Positions 45,271-53,602 of a stretch of DNA of 64,000 bases are shown here, piece by piece. Each line of letters starts with the position of its first letter. The first letter of the stretch is position 1. This DNA comes from Comamonas endophytica. GTDB lineage: Bacteria > Pseudomonadota > Gammaproteobacteria > Burkholderiales > Burkholderiaceae_C. Location: the NCBI RefSeq assembly GCF_023634805.2, contig NZ_CP106881.1:1643501-1707500 (forward strand). The letters run 5' to 3'. The notes under the pieces are model-generated. The model was not told where the DNA came from. It saw only the letters and a list, made by a program, of their open reading frames with translations, and searched no databases. The position numbers were made by a program, and so were the translations under genes.

Positions 45271-46497
45271 ATGCAGTTGCTGCGCCTCTTCTCCCGCCGC
45301 CTGTACCTGCGCATCTGGCTGGCCGTGGTCGGCGGCGTGGCGGTGCTGACGCTGCTGGTCGCCTGGGCCTGGCAGACCGCGGCGGAATTCAACGCCCAGC
45401 AGAACAGCGCCAGCGCCGCGCCGGCGCGCGAGATCGTGCTGCGCGACGCCGACGGCCGGATCCTGGCGCAGGGCCTGGGCATACGCCGGCCCGGCGACCC
45501 GGCCGAAGGCCTGCTGTTCGATATCGAGAGCAAGGACGGCCAGAGCTTCCAGCTGCAGATGGCGCCGCGTACGCAGCGCGGCGAGCGCCCCCCTCCGCAC
45601 GGCCCGGCCGCGTTCTGGCTGCGGCCCTTCGGCTTCCTGTGGATGCTGGCGCTGGTCGGCCTGGCGGTGGCGCTGGGCGTGTTCCCGATCATCCGCCGGC
45701 TGCTCAAGCGCCTCGAGAACCTGCAGCGCAGCGTGCAGCGCTTTGGCGACGGCGACCTGGCCACGCGCGTGCCGGTGCAGGGCAACGACGAGCTGGCCGA
45801 CCTCTCGCGCCAGTTCAACGCCTCGGCCGGGCGCATCGAGGCGCTGATGGCCTCGCACAAGTCGCTGCTGGCCAACGCCTCGCACGAGCTGCGCTCGCCG
45901 CTCACGCGCATCCGCATGGGCATGGAGCTGATGGCCGGCGACCAGCCCTCCCCGGCCTCGCGCGCCGAGATCCTGCGCAATGTCAACGAGCTCGACCAAC
46001 TGGTCGACGAGATCCTGCTGGCCAGCCGGCTGGATTCGCCCGAGGTCGATGTCGGCACCGAGGAATCGGTGGACCTGATCGGCCTGTGCGCCGAGGAATG
46101 CGCGCGCGTCGACGCCGAGCTGCAGCTGCACGGACTGGCATCGCTGGAGGTGCCGGGCGTGGCCAAGCTGCTGCGCCGCGCGGTGCGCAACCTGCTGGAG
46201 AACGCGCGCCGCTACAGCGAGGGCGAGATCGTGCTGGAGCTGTCGTGCATCGGCGCGCGCCGCGCCGAGATCCGCGTCAGCGACCATGGGCCGGGCGTGC
46301 CGGCCGATCAGCGCGAGCGCATCTTCGAGAAGTTCTACCGGCTGCCCGGCGCCAGCGAGCGCTCGGGCGGCGTCGGCCTGGGGCTGGCGCTGGTGCGCTC
46401 CATTGCCGAGCGCCATGGCGGCAGCGTGCGCTGCGAGGGCCGCGCCGACGGCGCGCCCGGCGCCTGCTTCGTGCTCAGCCTGCCGCTGGCCTCATGA
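45271..46497 (+). CDS. sensor histidine kinase (CpxA/RstB-like)
   Basis: 408-residue inner-membrane kinase: membrane segments at about 12-33 and 119-140, a short periplasmic sensor of about 85 residues between them, HAMP domain (about 140-193), phospho-acceptor His205 in SHELRSPLTR, and the ATPase boxes NLLENARRYS, DHGPGVP, EKFYR and GGVGLGLALV. It pairs with the regulator just upstream. The periplasmic part is small and Pro/Gly-rich near the second segment. The last 6 bases overlap the convergent transferase gene. Confidence 0.93.
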   Translation: MQLLRLFSRRLYLRIWLAVVGGVAVLTLLVAWAWQTAAEFNAQQNSASAAPAREIVLRDADGRILAQGLGIRRPGDPAEGLLFDIESKDGQSFQLQMAPRTQRGERPPPHGPAAFWLRPFGFLWMLALVGLAVALGVFPIIRRLLKRLENLQRSVQRFGDGDLATRVPVQGNDELADLSRQFNASAGRIEALMASHKSLLANASHELRSPLTRIRMGMELMAGDQPSPASRAEILRNVNELDQLVDEILLASRLDSPEVDVGTEESVDLIGLCAEECARVDAELQLHGLASLEVPGVAKLLRRAVRNLLENARRYSEGEIVLELSCIGARRAEIRVSDHGPGVPADQRERIFEKFYRLPGASERSGGVGLGLALVRSIAERHGGSVRCEGRADGAPGACFVLSLPLAS

Positions 46498-47478
46498 CCC
46501 GCGGCGCTTGGCATCGGGCAGCAGGTAGCGCTGCGCGATGCTGCCCTTCACGTACAGGCCGCGCTCCAGATACAGGTCCAGGCGCTTGCGGTCGGGATTG
46601 CGCAGCTTGATCAGCGGCACCGGCGGCTGGCGCACGCGCGAGAACATCAGCCGGATCTTCAGCGCCGTGCGCCGCCACCCGCCCAGCACATGCAGGAAGA
46701 ACGGCCCGTCCTCGGCGCGCGCCAGGCACATGGCGTAGGGGCGCCCGCTGTGCAGCGTCACCTGCATCGCCAGGTGGATGCTCAGGTACTCGGGAATGTC
46801 GATGTTCTGGCGCATGGCCTCGTACACGCCGCGGCGCTGCAGATGCTCCACATACTCGCGGCCGGTGCGCGCGATCACCTCGGTGGTGAACTCGTGCTGC
46901 AGGTCGGCGATGAAGGGGCTGAGCGGCGGCGCCGCCATGAACCAGCTCTCGACCACCGGGCAGTCCGGCTCGGTGGTGTAGCGCTCCAGGTAGTAGCCGA
47001 TGAAATCCGCGTCGCTGACTTCCTGCTGGCGCAGCACCCATTCGAGCGACTCGGTCAGGATGGTGCTGGCATCGAGCCAGATGCCGCCATGCAGGCGCAG
47101 CAGCTCCAGGCGGATCCAGTCCGAGCGCTTGGCCACGGGCAGCGCGAGCACCTCGGGCGGCAGATGCGGGATATGCTCGGCCACCGTCTGGTCGTCGAGG
47201 ATGTGGATCGCGAAGTCCGGATTGAAGCGCCGCCAGTTCTCGAAGCAGCGCTGGACCAGCAGCGGCGGCGCCGCGCCATTCCAGTAGGCCCAGATGACGC
47301 GCGGAATGCCGCGCGCCGCCAGGCCCTGCGCGCGCGTGGCGCCGCCCTTGCCGAACAGGTGGAACAGCTGCGGCGGGCCCGCCTCGAGGGGGCGGCGGCG
47401 CAGCGCATAGTAGCGCTGCATCCAGCGCGCCAGCCAGAGCTCGCCGCGGGTCTTGAACCCCGTTGCCTTGGTATTCAT
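46492..47478 (-). CDS. PF05704-type polysaccharide synthesis transferase
   Basis: 328-residue putative sugar transferase of the capsular-polysaccharide-synthesis family. It contains IPRVIWAYWNG, KRSDWIRLELLRLHGGIWLDAST and ESWFMAAPP, with the Asp of GIWLDAS as probable nucleotide-sugar/metal contact. GGAGA lies 6 bases before the ATG at 47478, which overlaps the stop of the GT2 gene (ATGA). Last gene of a leftward four-gene set. A clear paralogue lies at 50914-51861. Sugar and acceptor unknown. Confidence 0.85.
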   Translation of the reverse strand: MNTKATGFKTRGELWLARWMQRYYALRRRPLEAGPPQLFHLFGKGGATRAQGLAARGIPRVIWAYWNGAAPPLLVQRCFENWRRFNPDFAIHILDDQTVAEHIPHLPPEVLALPVAKRSDWIRLELLRLHGGIWLDASTILTESLEWVLRQQEVSDADFIGYYLERYTTEPDCPVVESWFMAAPPLSPFIADLQHEFTTEVIARTGREYVEHLQRRGVYEAMRQNIDIPEYLSIHLAMQVTLHSGRPYAMCLARAEDGPFFLHVLGGWRRTALKIRLMFSRVRQPPVPLIKLRNPDRKRLDLYLERGLYVKGSIAQRYLLPDAKRRGS

Positions 47479-48476
47479 TCGGGTCTCCATTTCAGCCAGC
47501 GGCGCAGCTTCATCCAGCGCAGCAACCAGCCGCGGCGCAGATAGGCCCGCGCCAACCGGGCGGGAAGCAGCGGCGAGGCGCGCTCGAAATCGGCGCGCAG
47601 CGCATCGGCCAGCGCCTGCACCCGGGCGCGCGGCGCCGAGCGGCCCAGGCGCTCGGCATAGCGCATCGCGCCGATGAAGCCACGCGCGCACTGGTGCGCC
47701 CACGCGAACTGCACGCGCGCGTCCTGCAGCAGCGGCAAGGGCTGGCAGGCGGCCAGCGGCAGCAGCGCGCCGGCCTGGTCGCGCGCCTTGGTCTCGTTCA
47801 TCGTCGCCAGGATGCTGTCGCCGCGCTGCCGATAGGCGACCCAGGGCTCGGCGCAGTGGTAGAAGCTGGCCGCGCGCGTCGCCAGCTGCGGCATGGTCAT
47901 CAGGTCCTCGAAATAGCGCCCCGCAGGAAAGCGCAGCCCGGGCCACAGCGCGCGGCGCGAGATCTTCGACCAGGCATGCAGCTGGCCCGTGGCCAGCATG
48001 CCGGCGAGCAGCTGCGCCGGGTCGCGCAGCAGCTGGCCCGAGGGCCCCTCGAAGCTGCGCCGGTGGCGCTCGCCGCGCAGCGCGTGCTTGAGGCGCGGGC
48101 GCTCGCGCCAGACCGAGAAATCGCACAGCACCACATCGGGCGCATGGGCGCGCACGATGCGCTGCAGCGCGCCGATGCTGCCCGGCAGCAGCTTGTCGTC
48201 GGAGTCGAGGAACCACAGGTACTCGCCGTCGGCGGCATCGATCATGGTGTTGCGCGCCGCGCTCAGGCCGCCGTTCTTCGCATGCTGCATCAGCTGCAGC
48301 CGCCCGGGCCAGCGCGCGGCCAGCGACTGCATCAGCGCCCAGGAGCCATCGGTGGAGCAGTCATCGAGCACGATGACCTGCACGCCCTCGCCGGCCTGCT
48401 CCATGACGGACTCGAGGCACTGCGCGAGATAGGGCTCGACGTTGTAGACGGGGATCAGCAGGCTCAGCCAGTTCAT
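47475..48476 (-). CDS. family 2 glycosyltransferase
   Basis: 333 residues with the GT-A fold opening LSLLIPVYNVEPYLAQCLESV, the nucleotide site VLDDCSTDGS, GGLSAARN and the metal-binding LDSDDKL. Cytoplasmic face of the inner membrane expected. Translationally coupled by 4-base overlaps to the GT4 gene before it and the PF05704 gene after it. Acts in surface glycan assembly, most likely LPS core or O-antigen, given the neighbouring ligase. Confidence 0.9.
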   Translation of the reverse strand: MNWLSLLIPVYNVEPYLAQCLESVMEQAGEGVQVIVLDDCSTDGSWALMQSLAARWPGRLQLMQHAKNGGLSAARNTMIDAADGEYLWFLDSDDKLLPGSIGALQRIVRAHAPDVVLCDFSVWRERPRLKHALRGERHRRSFEGPSGQLLRDPAQLLAGMLATGQLHAWSKISRRALWPGLRFPAGRYFEDLMTMPQLATRAASFYHCAEPWVAYRQRGDSILATMNETKARDQAGALLPLAACQPLPLLQDARVQFAWAHQCARGFIGAMRYAERLGRSAPRARVQALADALRADFERASPLLPARLARAYLRRGWLLRWMKLRRWLKWRPE

Positions 48477-49600
48477 GCCTTGGCTCCCGTATCGAGCAGC
48501 GACGCGAACAGGTCCTCGTAGTCGCGCGTCATGCGCTCCAGGCTGTATTGGAGCAGCGCCTCCTGGCGCGCCGCCGAAGCCAGCCGCTGCGCCAGCGCAT
48601 CGCCCCGCAGCAGCTGCTCGAAGGCATCGGCCATCGAGGCCGGGTCCGCATGTTCGGCCAGCAGCCCGTTGGCGCCATGGTCGATGACTTCCTGCACGCC
48701 GATGACGCGGCTGGCCACCACGGCGCAGCCCGCGGCCATGCCCTCGATCAGCGACAGGGGCATGCCCTCGTAATGCGTCGCCAGCACGCAGATGCGGCTT
48801 TGCTGCAGCAGCTGCGGCACGTTGTCGCACAGCCCGAGGAAATCCACCTGCTGCTCCAGCCCGAGCTGCGCGCACAGCTGGCGCGCGGCTTTGAGCGCGC
48901 TGGCCTTGCCGCCGCCGGCCAGCAAGAGCCGCGGCGCGAGCCCGCGTTCGCGCAGCAGCGCCAGCGCGCGCAGCAGCGTGGCGTGGTCCTTCTGGCGGGC
49001 AAAGCGCGCGGCCATCACGATCACCGGCGCGCGCGCGGCAAGCAGAGGCGGCTCCTGCAGATAGGGCGCGAGCCGGATGCCGTTGCTGATCGCCAGCGTC
49101 GTTTCCGGTGGGAAACCGCGCTGCAGCAGGCTCTGGCGCACGCCCTCGGAGCAGCCCACCGTGGCCTGGGTGCGCCGGCTCAGCCACAGCGCCTGCGCCA
49201 GCCGCCAGCGCGTGTAGCGCTCGCGCGAGTTGTGTTCCACATGCACCAGCCGCGGCACCTTCGCCAGCAGGCCGGCATAGCGCCCCCAGAGATGCTCGCT
49301 GAAGCCATGCGCCACCAGCACGTCGGGCTGGAATTCACGGCAGACCTTCCACAGCTCCCAGATGCTGGCCGCATGCGACCAGCCGGCAACGACCTGCACG
49401 TCGAGCCCGCGCGCGCGCAGCGCCTCGACGCGCGCGGCCGACGTGTTGCGCTTGCGGCGCAGCACCAGCTTCGCCTCGAAGCGCCCCGACTGCCTGTGCG
49501 CCGCCACCAGGTCCACCGCCACCTGCGTGGCGCCGGAAAAGCCGCCGGTCACGAAGTGCAGCACGCGCGGCAGGCGCTGGACGTTGTCCTTGGCGCTCAT
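48473..49600 (-). CDS. family 4 glycosyltransferase
   Basis: 375 residues with the GT-B fold: N-terminal acceptor half (LHFVTGGFSGATQVAVDL) and C-terminal donor half with VIVMAARFARQKDHATLLRA and the E-x7-E-like region HYEGMPLSLIEGMAAG that binds the nucleotide sugar. ATG at 49600 overlaps the stop of the O-antigen ligase gene by 4 bases. Predicted to add a hexose to an LPS or capsule precursor. Confidence 0.9.
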   Translation of the reverse strand: MSAKDNVQRLPRVLHFVTGGFSGATQVAVDLVAAHRQSGRFEAKLVLRRKRNTSAARVEALRARGLDVQVVAGWSHAASIWELWKVCREFQPDVLVAHGFSEHLWGRYAGLLAKVPRLVHVEHNSRERYTRWRLAQALWLSRRTQATVGCSEGVRQSLLQRGFPPETTLAISNGIRLAPYLQEPPLLAARAPVIVMAARFARQKDHATLLRALALLRERGLAPRLLLAGGGKASALKAARQLCAQLGLEQQVDFLGLCDNVPQLLQQSRICVLATHYEGMPLSLIEGMAAGCAVVASRVIGVQEVIDHGANGLLAEHADPASMADAFEQLLRGDALAQRLASAARQEALLQYSLERMTRDYEDLFASLLDTGAKA

Positions 49601-50859
49601 GCTGCGCTCCCGGCATGGCCCTCTTGGCCGCGCAGCGCCGACCAGAGGATCACCACGCAGAACACGAAGAACACGATGCCGCTGTTGTGCACGAAGAAAT
49701 GCTGCGTCAGGCCGAAGGAGAAATACATCAGCGGCACCATGCTGCCGGCCAGGCGCAGCGCCAGCACGTTGCGCCAGCGCTCGGGCGCGCCCTCGAAGCG
49801 CCGCATGCGCCGCGCGCTGGGCCAGAACAATGCCAGCACGCTGACGTACAGCGCGGCCTGCAGCAGCACGCCGGGCACGCCCAGCTTCACCCACAGGTCG
49901 ATGAATTCGTTGTGGATGAAGTTGTATTCGCGGATGGACTGGCTGTATTGCCCCGCGTCGACGCGCCGGTGCATTTCATCGATATAGCCCAGCATGCCCC
50001 AGCCCAGCAGCGGCTTCTCGCTGACCAGCTGGCCTGCCAGCCGGTACTGCTCGAGCCGGATGCCCAGCGAGGAATGGGTGTGCGATTCCTCGAAATAGTG
50101 GCTGATCTCGTCCTGGGCCAGCTGCATGCGCTGCGACAGCATCCCGATGTTGGCGGCTCCAGCCACCGCCAGCGCCAGCGCGAAGCCGGCGATCAGCTTC
50201 CACAGCAGCTCGCGCCGGTAGCGCCACACGATCACCAGCACCGCGGGCAACGCCAGCCCCAGCGCGACCCAGCCGCCGCGCGAGGCCGACAGCAGCGAGG
50301 CCTGCAGCCCCAGCGCCACGGCCAGCACGACCACGGGTTTTTGCCAGCGGCGCAGCTGCTGCCAGTGCACGCCGGCCTGCACCGCCAGCAGGGTGGCCAT
50401 CAGCAGGGCGATATTGCCCCACTGGATGGCATTGGTGTAGCCCGTGGCGCGCGGCAATTGCAGCACATGGACCTGCCACAGGCCCGTGAGCCCCCCGCCG
50501 ATGGTGCCGACCACGAGTCCCCAGAAGAAGGCCGCGGGCCGCGGCGGATGGGCCATGGCGAACAGCAGGCACATCGCGCCCAGCAGGAACTTGACGGGCC
50601 GGTCCCAGCGCCTGGCCGCATCCTCCAGCGCGGACAGCTCGAACCACATGCACGCCATGGCGGCAAACAGCACCAGCAGCAGCAGCGTGCCGCGGTCGGG
50701 CCGGCGCAGCGCCCAGCGGTGCACCCAGCACAGCGCGGCGATCACCATGATGGCGATGCCATAGGAATAGCCCGATTTCAGCGACAGCGCCGCCGCCGGC
50801 AGCAGGAATGCCGCCGCCGTCATCAGCGCCAAAGGCATTTGTTTGCCCCAATCTTTCAT
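49597..50859 (-). CDS. O-antigen ligase / Wzy-type membrane protein
   Basis: 420 residues, about ten to twelve membrane segments with one large periplasmic loop (about 245-320) containing GIRLEQYRLAGQLVSEKPLLGWG and the His in HNEFIDLWVKLGVPG, the hallmark of the Wzy_C domain (PF04932). Such proteins either polymerise O-units (Wzy) or ligate them to lipid A-core (WaaL); sequence alone does not decide. GGGAGG just before ATG 50859 favours this start over the in-frame ATG at 50889. Confidence 0.88.
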   Translation of the reverse strand: MKDWGKQMPLALMTAAAFLLPAAALSLKSGYSYGIAIMVIAALCWVHRWALRRPDRGTLLLLVLFAAMACMWFELSALEDAARRWDRPVKFLLGAMCLLFAMAHPPRPAAFFWGLVVGTIGGGLTGLWQVHVLQLPRATGYTNAIQWGNIALLMATLLAVQAGVHWQQLRRWQKPVVVLAVALGLQASLLSASRGGWVALGLALPAVLVIVWRYRRELLWKLIAGFALALAVAGAANIGMLSQRMQLAQDEISHYFEESHTHSSLGIRLEQYRLAGQLVSEKPLLGWGMLGYIDEMHRRVDAGQYSQSIREYNFIHNEFIDLWVKLGVPGVLLQAALYVSVLALFWPSARRMRRFEGAPERWRNVLALRLAGSMVPLMYFSFGLTQHFFVHNSGIVFFVFCVVILWSALRGQEGHAGSAA

Positions 50860-50913
50860 CTTCCCTCCCCCTGATTCACAATGCTGCACCCTGTGTACCT
50901 GATCTCAGTACGT

Positions 50914-51861
50914 ATGCGAAAAATCCCGGCATCGTTGTTTGAATTCGTGCGGCGCTGCGCGCTCTGGAAGCTCGGCGCCCCTGCGGCTTTCCAGCTGCCG
51001 GCGCCGCTGCTGCTGCCGGGCGCCGCCCCGGCGCAGGCAGTGCCCCAGGACGCACCGATTCCCAGGATCCTGTGGACCTACTGGAACCAGCCGCAGACCG
51101 ATGCCCTCACGGCCCAGTGCATGCAAAGCTGGCGCCGGCACTGCCCCGGGTACGAAATCGTACTGGTGCACCCTGACAACATCCTTGCCCATGTCGCCGC
51201 GCAGGATCTGCCGCCCGGGTTTGCCGCGCTGCACCCGACCAAGCAGTCGGACTGGCTGCGGCTGTATCTCGTGGCGCACCATGGCGGCTACTGGCTCGAC
51301 GCCAGCACCGTGCTGACCGCCTCGCTGGAATGGATGGCGCAGGGCGCGGCGCAGCAGCATGGCGAAATGGTCGGCTTCTATCTGGAGGGGTTCACGCGCG
51401 ACCGGCGCTATCCGGTCATCGAGAGCTGGGCCTTCGGCGCGCCCGCGCATTCGCGCTTCATGCAGGACTGGCAGCAGGAATTCCACCGGGCGCTGATCGT
51501 CGAGGGCACGCAGGCCTATCTGCAGCGGCTGCAGGCACAGCCCGAAAGCGCGGCCATTTTGCAGGGCATTGCCGACCCGAGCTATCTGCTGATCCATGTG
51601 ACGGCCCAGCAGGTGCTGCGCCGCCAGGCCCATGGCCCGCTGGTGCTCTACAAGGCCGAGGACACCGCGTTTTTCTACCATGCGGCGCTGCGCTGGAAAT
51701 GGTATTTGCTCTACCCCCAGCTGTGCCTGGCGCCGGCGCCACAGGTGCTGCCGCCGCTGGTGAAGCTGCGCGGCGGCGAGCGCCGGCATCTGGGCGAGAT
51801 GCTGTCGCAGCATGGCGGCGCGCGCCCGGGCAGCCTGTGGCACCGGGCCTGCGGCGGCTGA
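50914..51861 (+). CDS. PF05704-type polysaccharide synthesis transferase (paralogue)
   Basis: 315 residues from ATG 50914; an ATG at 50881 would add 11 and leave only 21 bases to the divergent ligase gene. Neither start has a Shine-Dalgarno. Core motifs IPRILWTYWNQP, KQSDWLRLYLVAHHGGYWLDAST and ESWAFGAP match those of the transferase at 46492-47478, so the two arose by duplication and now flank the GT genes. Likely transfers a sugar or other group onto a surface glycan. Confidence 0.83.
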   Translation: MRKIPASLFEFVRRCALWKLGAPAAFQLPAPLLLPGAAPAQAVPQDAPIPRILWTYWNQPQTDALTAQCMQSWRRHCPGYEIVLVHPDNILAHVAAQDLPPGFAALHPTKQSDWLRLYLVAHHGGYWLDASTVLTASLEWMAQGAAQQHGEMVGFYLEGFTRDRRYPVIESWAFGAPAHSRFMQDWQQEFHRALIVEGTQAYLQRLQAQPESAAILQGIADPSYLLIHVTAQQVLRRQAHGPLVLYKAEDTAFFYHAALRWKWYLLYPQLCLAPAPQVLPPLVKLRGGERRHLGEMLSQHGGARPGSLWHRACGG

Positions 51862-51881
51862 GGCGACGCGCCTGAACCGGC

Positions 51882-52088
51882 TCAGTGGCCGTGGCCCACG
51901 GTCTCGCCTTCCTTGAGGCGGTACACCGTGCCGCAATAGGGGCAGCGGGCTTCGCCGGCGTGGGCCAGGTCCATGTAGACCTTGGGGTGGCTGTTCCACA
52001 CCTTCATGTCGGCAAGCGGGCTGGGGCAATACACGCCGCCAAAGCTGTTGAGGTCCTTGGCGGCCAGTTCTACGACGGCTTGGGTCAT
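51882..52088 (-). CDS. CHCC zinc-finger domain protein
   Basis: 68 residues. Cys21, His34 and the pair Cys49/Cys52 (RCPYCGTVYRL) form a C-H-C-C zinc site as in the small zinc-finger family PF10276, related to the mitochondrial complex I accessory subunit NDUFS6. Bacterial function unknown. ATG at 52088; the gene lies 37 bases downstream of ilvE and is probably co-transcribed. Confidence 0.88.
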   Translation of the reverse strand: MTQAVVELAAKDLNSFGGVYCPSPLADMKVWNSHPKVYMDLAHAGEARCPYCGTVYRLKEGETVGHGH

Positions 52089-52125
52089 TGTCTTGTTCTC
52101 TTGTCTCGAGGGGCTGGGAAAAAGC

Positions 52126-53064
52126 TTACACCGGCGTGAGCCAGTGCGCGTACTTGGGGTTGCGGCCGTTGACGATGTCGAAGAAGGCCGACTGGATCTG
52201 CTGCGTGATCGGGCCGCGGCTGCCGCCGCCGATCTGGATGCGGTCGAGTTCGCGGATCGGCGTGACCTCGGCGGCGGTGCCGGTGAAGAAGGCCTCGTCG
52301 CTGATGTAGACCTCGTCGCGCGTGATGCGCCGCTGCTGCACCTCCAGGCCGAGGTCCTGGCAGATGGCGAACACCGTGTTGCGCGTGATGCCGTTGAGCG
52401 CGCCGGCCGACAGGTCGGGCGTGATGACCACGCCGTCCTTGATGATGAAGATGTTCTCGCCCGAGCCCTCGGAGACGAAGCCTGCGGCATCGAGCAGCAG
52501 CGCCTCGTCGTAGCCGTCGTCGAGGGCCTCGGTGTTGGCCAGGATCGAGTTGGTGTAGTTGCTCACCGCCTTGGCCTGGCTCATGGTGATGTTCACATGG
52601 TGGCGCGTATAGCTGCTGGTCTTGACGCGGATGCCGCGCGCCATGCCCTCCTCGCCCAGATAGGCGCCCCAGGCCCAGGCCGCCACCATCAGGTGGATGT
52701 CGTTGCCCTTGGGCGAGACGCCGAGCTTCCTGTCGCCGATCCAGGCCAGCGGACGCAGGTAGCACGAGGCCAGCTGGTTGGCGCGCACCACCTCGATCTG
52801 CGCCTGGTTCACCTGCTCGGGGGTGTACGGGATGTTCATGCGCAGGATCTTGGCGCTGTTGAACAGGCGTTTCGTATGGTCTTCCAGGCGGAAGATGGCC
52901 GTGCCCTGCGCCGTCTCGTAGGCGCGCACGCCCTCGAAGGCGCCGCAGCCGTAGTGCAGCGTGTGCGTCAGCACATGCACCTTGGCGTCGCGCCACTCGA
53001 CCAATTCGCCATCCATCCAGATCTTGCCGTCACGGTCGGCCATCGAGGGAACTGCGGAGCTCAT
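52126..53064 (-). CDS. ilvE: branched-chain amino-acid aminotransferase
   Basis: PLP-dependent class IV transaminase, 312 residues, interconverting Leu/Ile/Val and their 2-oxo acids. Schiff-base lysine Lys165 in SQAKAVSNY; HYGCGAFEGVRAYE near the N-terminus and EGSGENIFI in the cofactor region are conserved. The start could also be Met8. Transcribed from a leftward cluster that begins at 53532. Confidence 0.95.
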   Translation of the reverse strand: MSSAVPSMADRDGKIWMDGELVEWRDAKVHVLTHTLHYGCGAFEGVRAYETAQGTAIFRLEDHTKRLFNSAKILRMNIPYTPEQVNQAQIEVVRANQLASCYLRPLAWIGDRKLGVSPKGNDIHLMVAAWAWGAYLGEEGMARGIRVKTSSYTRHHVNITMSQAKAVSNYTNSILANTEALDDGYDEALLLDAAGFVSEGSGENIFIIKDGVVITPDLSAGALNGITRNTVFAICQDLGLEVQQRRITRDEVYISDEAFFTGTAAEVTPIRELDRIQIGGGSRGPITQQIQSAFFDIVNGRNPKYAHWLTPV

Positions 53065-53097
53065 GGAAATCCTTCGCTGAAACGCAAAAAGGAGATT

Positions 53098-53532
53098 CTA
53101 CGGCGCGCTCGTGTGTTCGATGGCGGGGGCGGGGGCTTCTTCCTGCTTGGGGCGATACAGCTCCCAGGACACCAGGCGGCCATGGTCGAAGGTGCAGGTC
53201 ACGTGCGAATCCGAGCCATCGGTCCAGCGGAAGACTTCGGGCTGCTGGCCCTCGGGCGACAGCTGCTGGCCCAGAGCGCGCGTCATGGCCACGACATGCA
53301 TCATGTTCACGCCCTGGCGCAGCCGGGCATTGAGCATGACGGCGCTGGCGACATAGCCGATCGGGTGCTGCGAGGCCTTGCGCACCACCGCCATCATCCG
53401 GTTGAAGTGCAGCAGCAGCCACATCACGATACCGCCGCCGACGCCGGCCACGCCCAGCCAGCCATAGGTTTGATGGGCAGCGTACAACAGCACTGCCAGT
53501 CCCACGGGGACCCAGATTTTGCGCAAATTCAT
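53098..53532 (-). CDS. uncharacterised membrane-anchored protein
   Basis: 144 residues from ATG 53532 (ATG 53541 is also in frame; neither has a clear ribosome-binding site). One or two hydrophobic segments at about 5-45, then a soluble domain with DGSDSHVTCTFDHGRLVSWELYRP. No family recognised. Lies 33 bases upstream of ilvE and downstream of radA on the same strand. Confidence 0.7.
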   Translation of the reverse strand: MNLRKIWVPVGLAVLLYAAHQTYGWLGVAGVGGGIVMWLLLHFNRMMAVVRKASQHPIGYVASAVMLNARLRQGVNMMHVVAMTRALGQQLSPEGQQPEVFRWTDGSDSHVTCTFDHGRLVSWELYRPKQEEAPAPAIEHTSAP

Positions 53533-53602
53533 GGCCGCCATTGTCTTATGGACGCCGGACTTGGGGGTTGTGGTGAGTGCGTATAACCTTTTGCGCGGTG
53601 CG

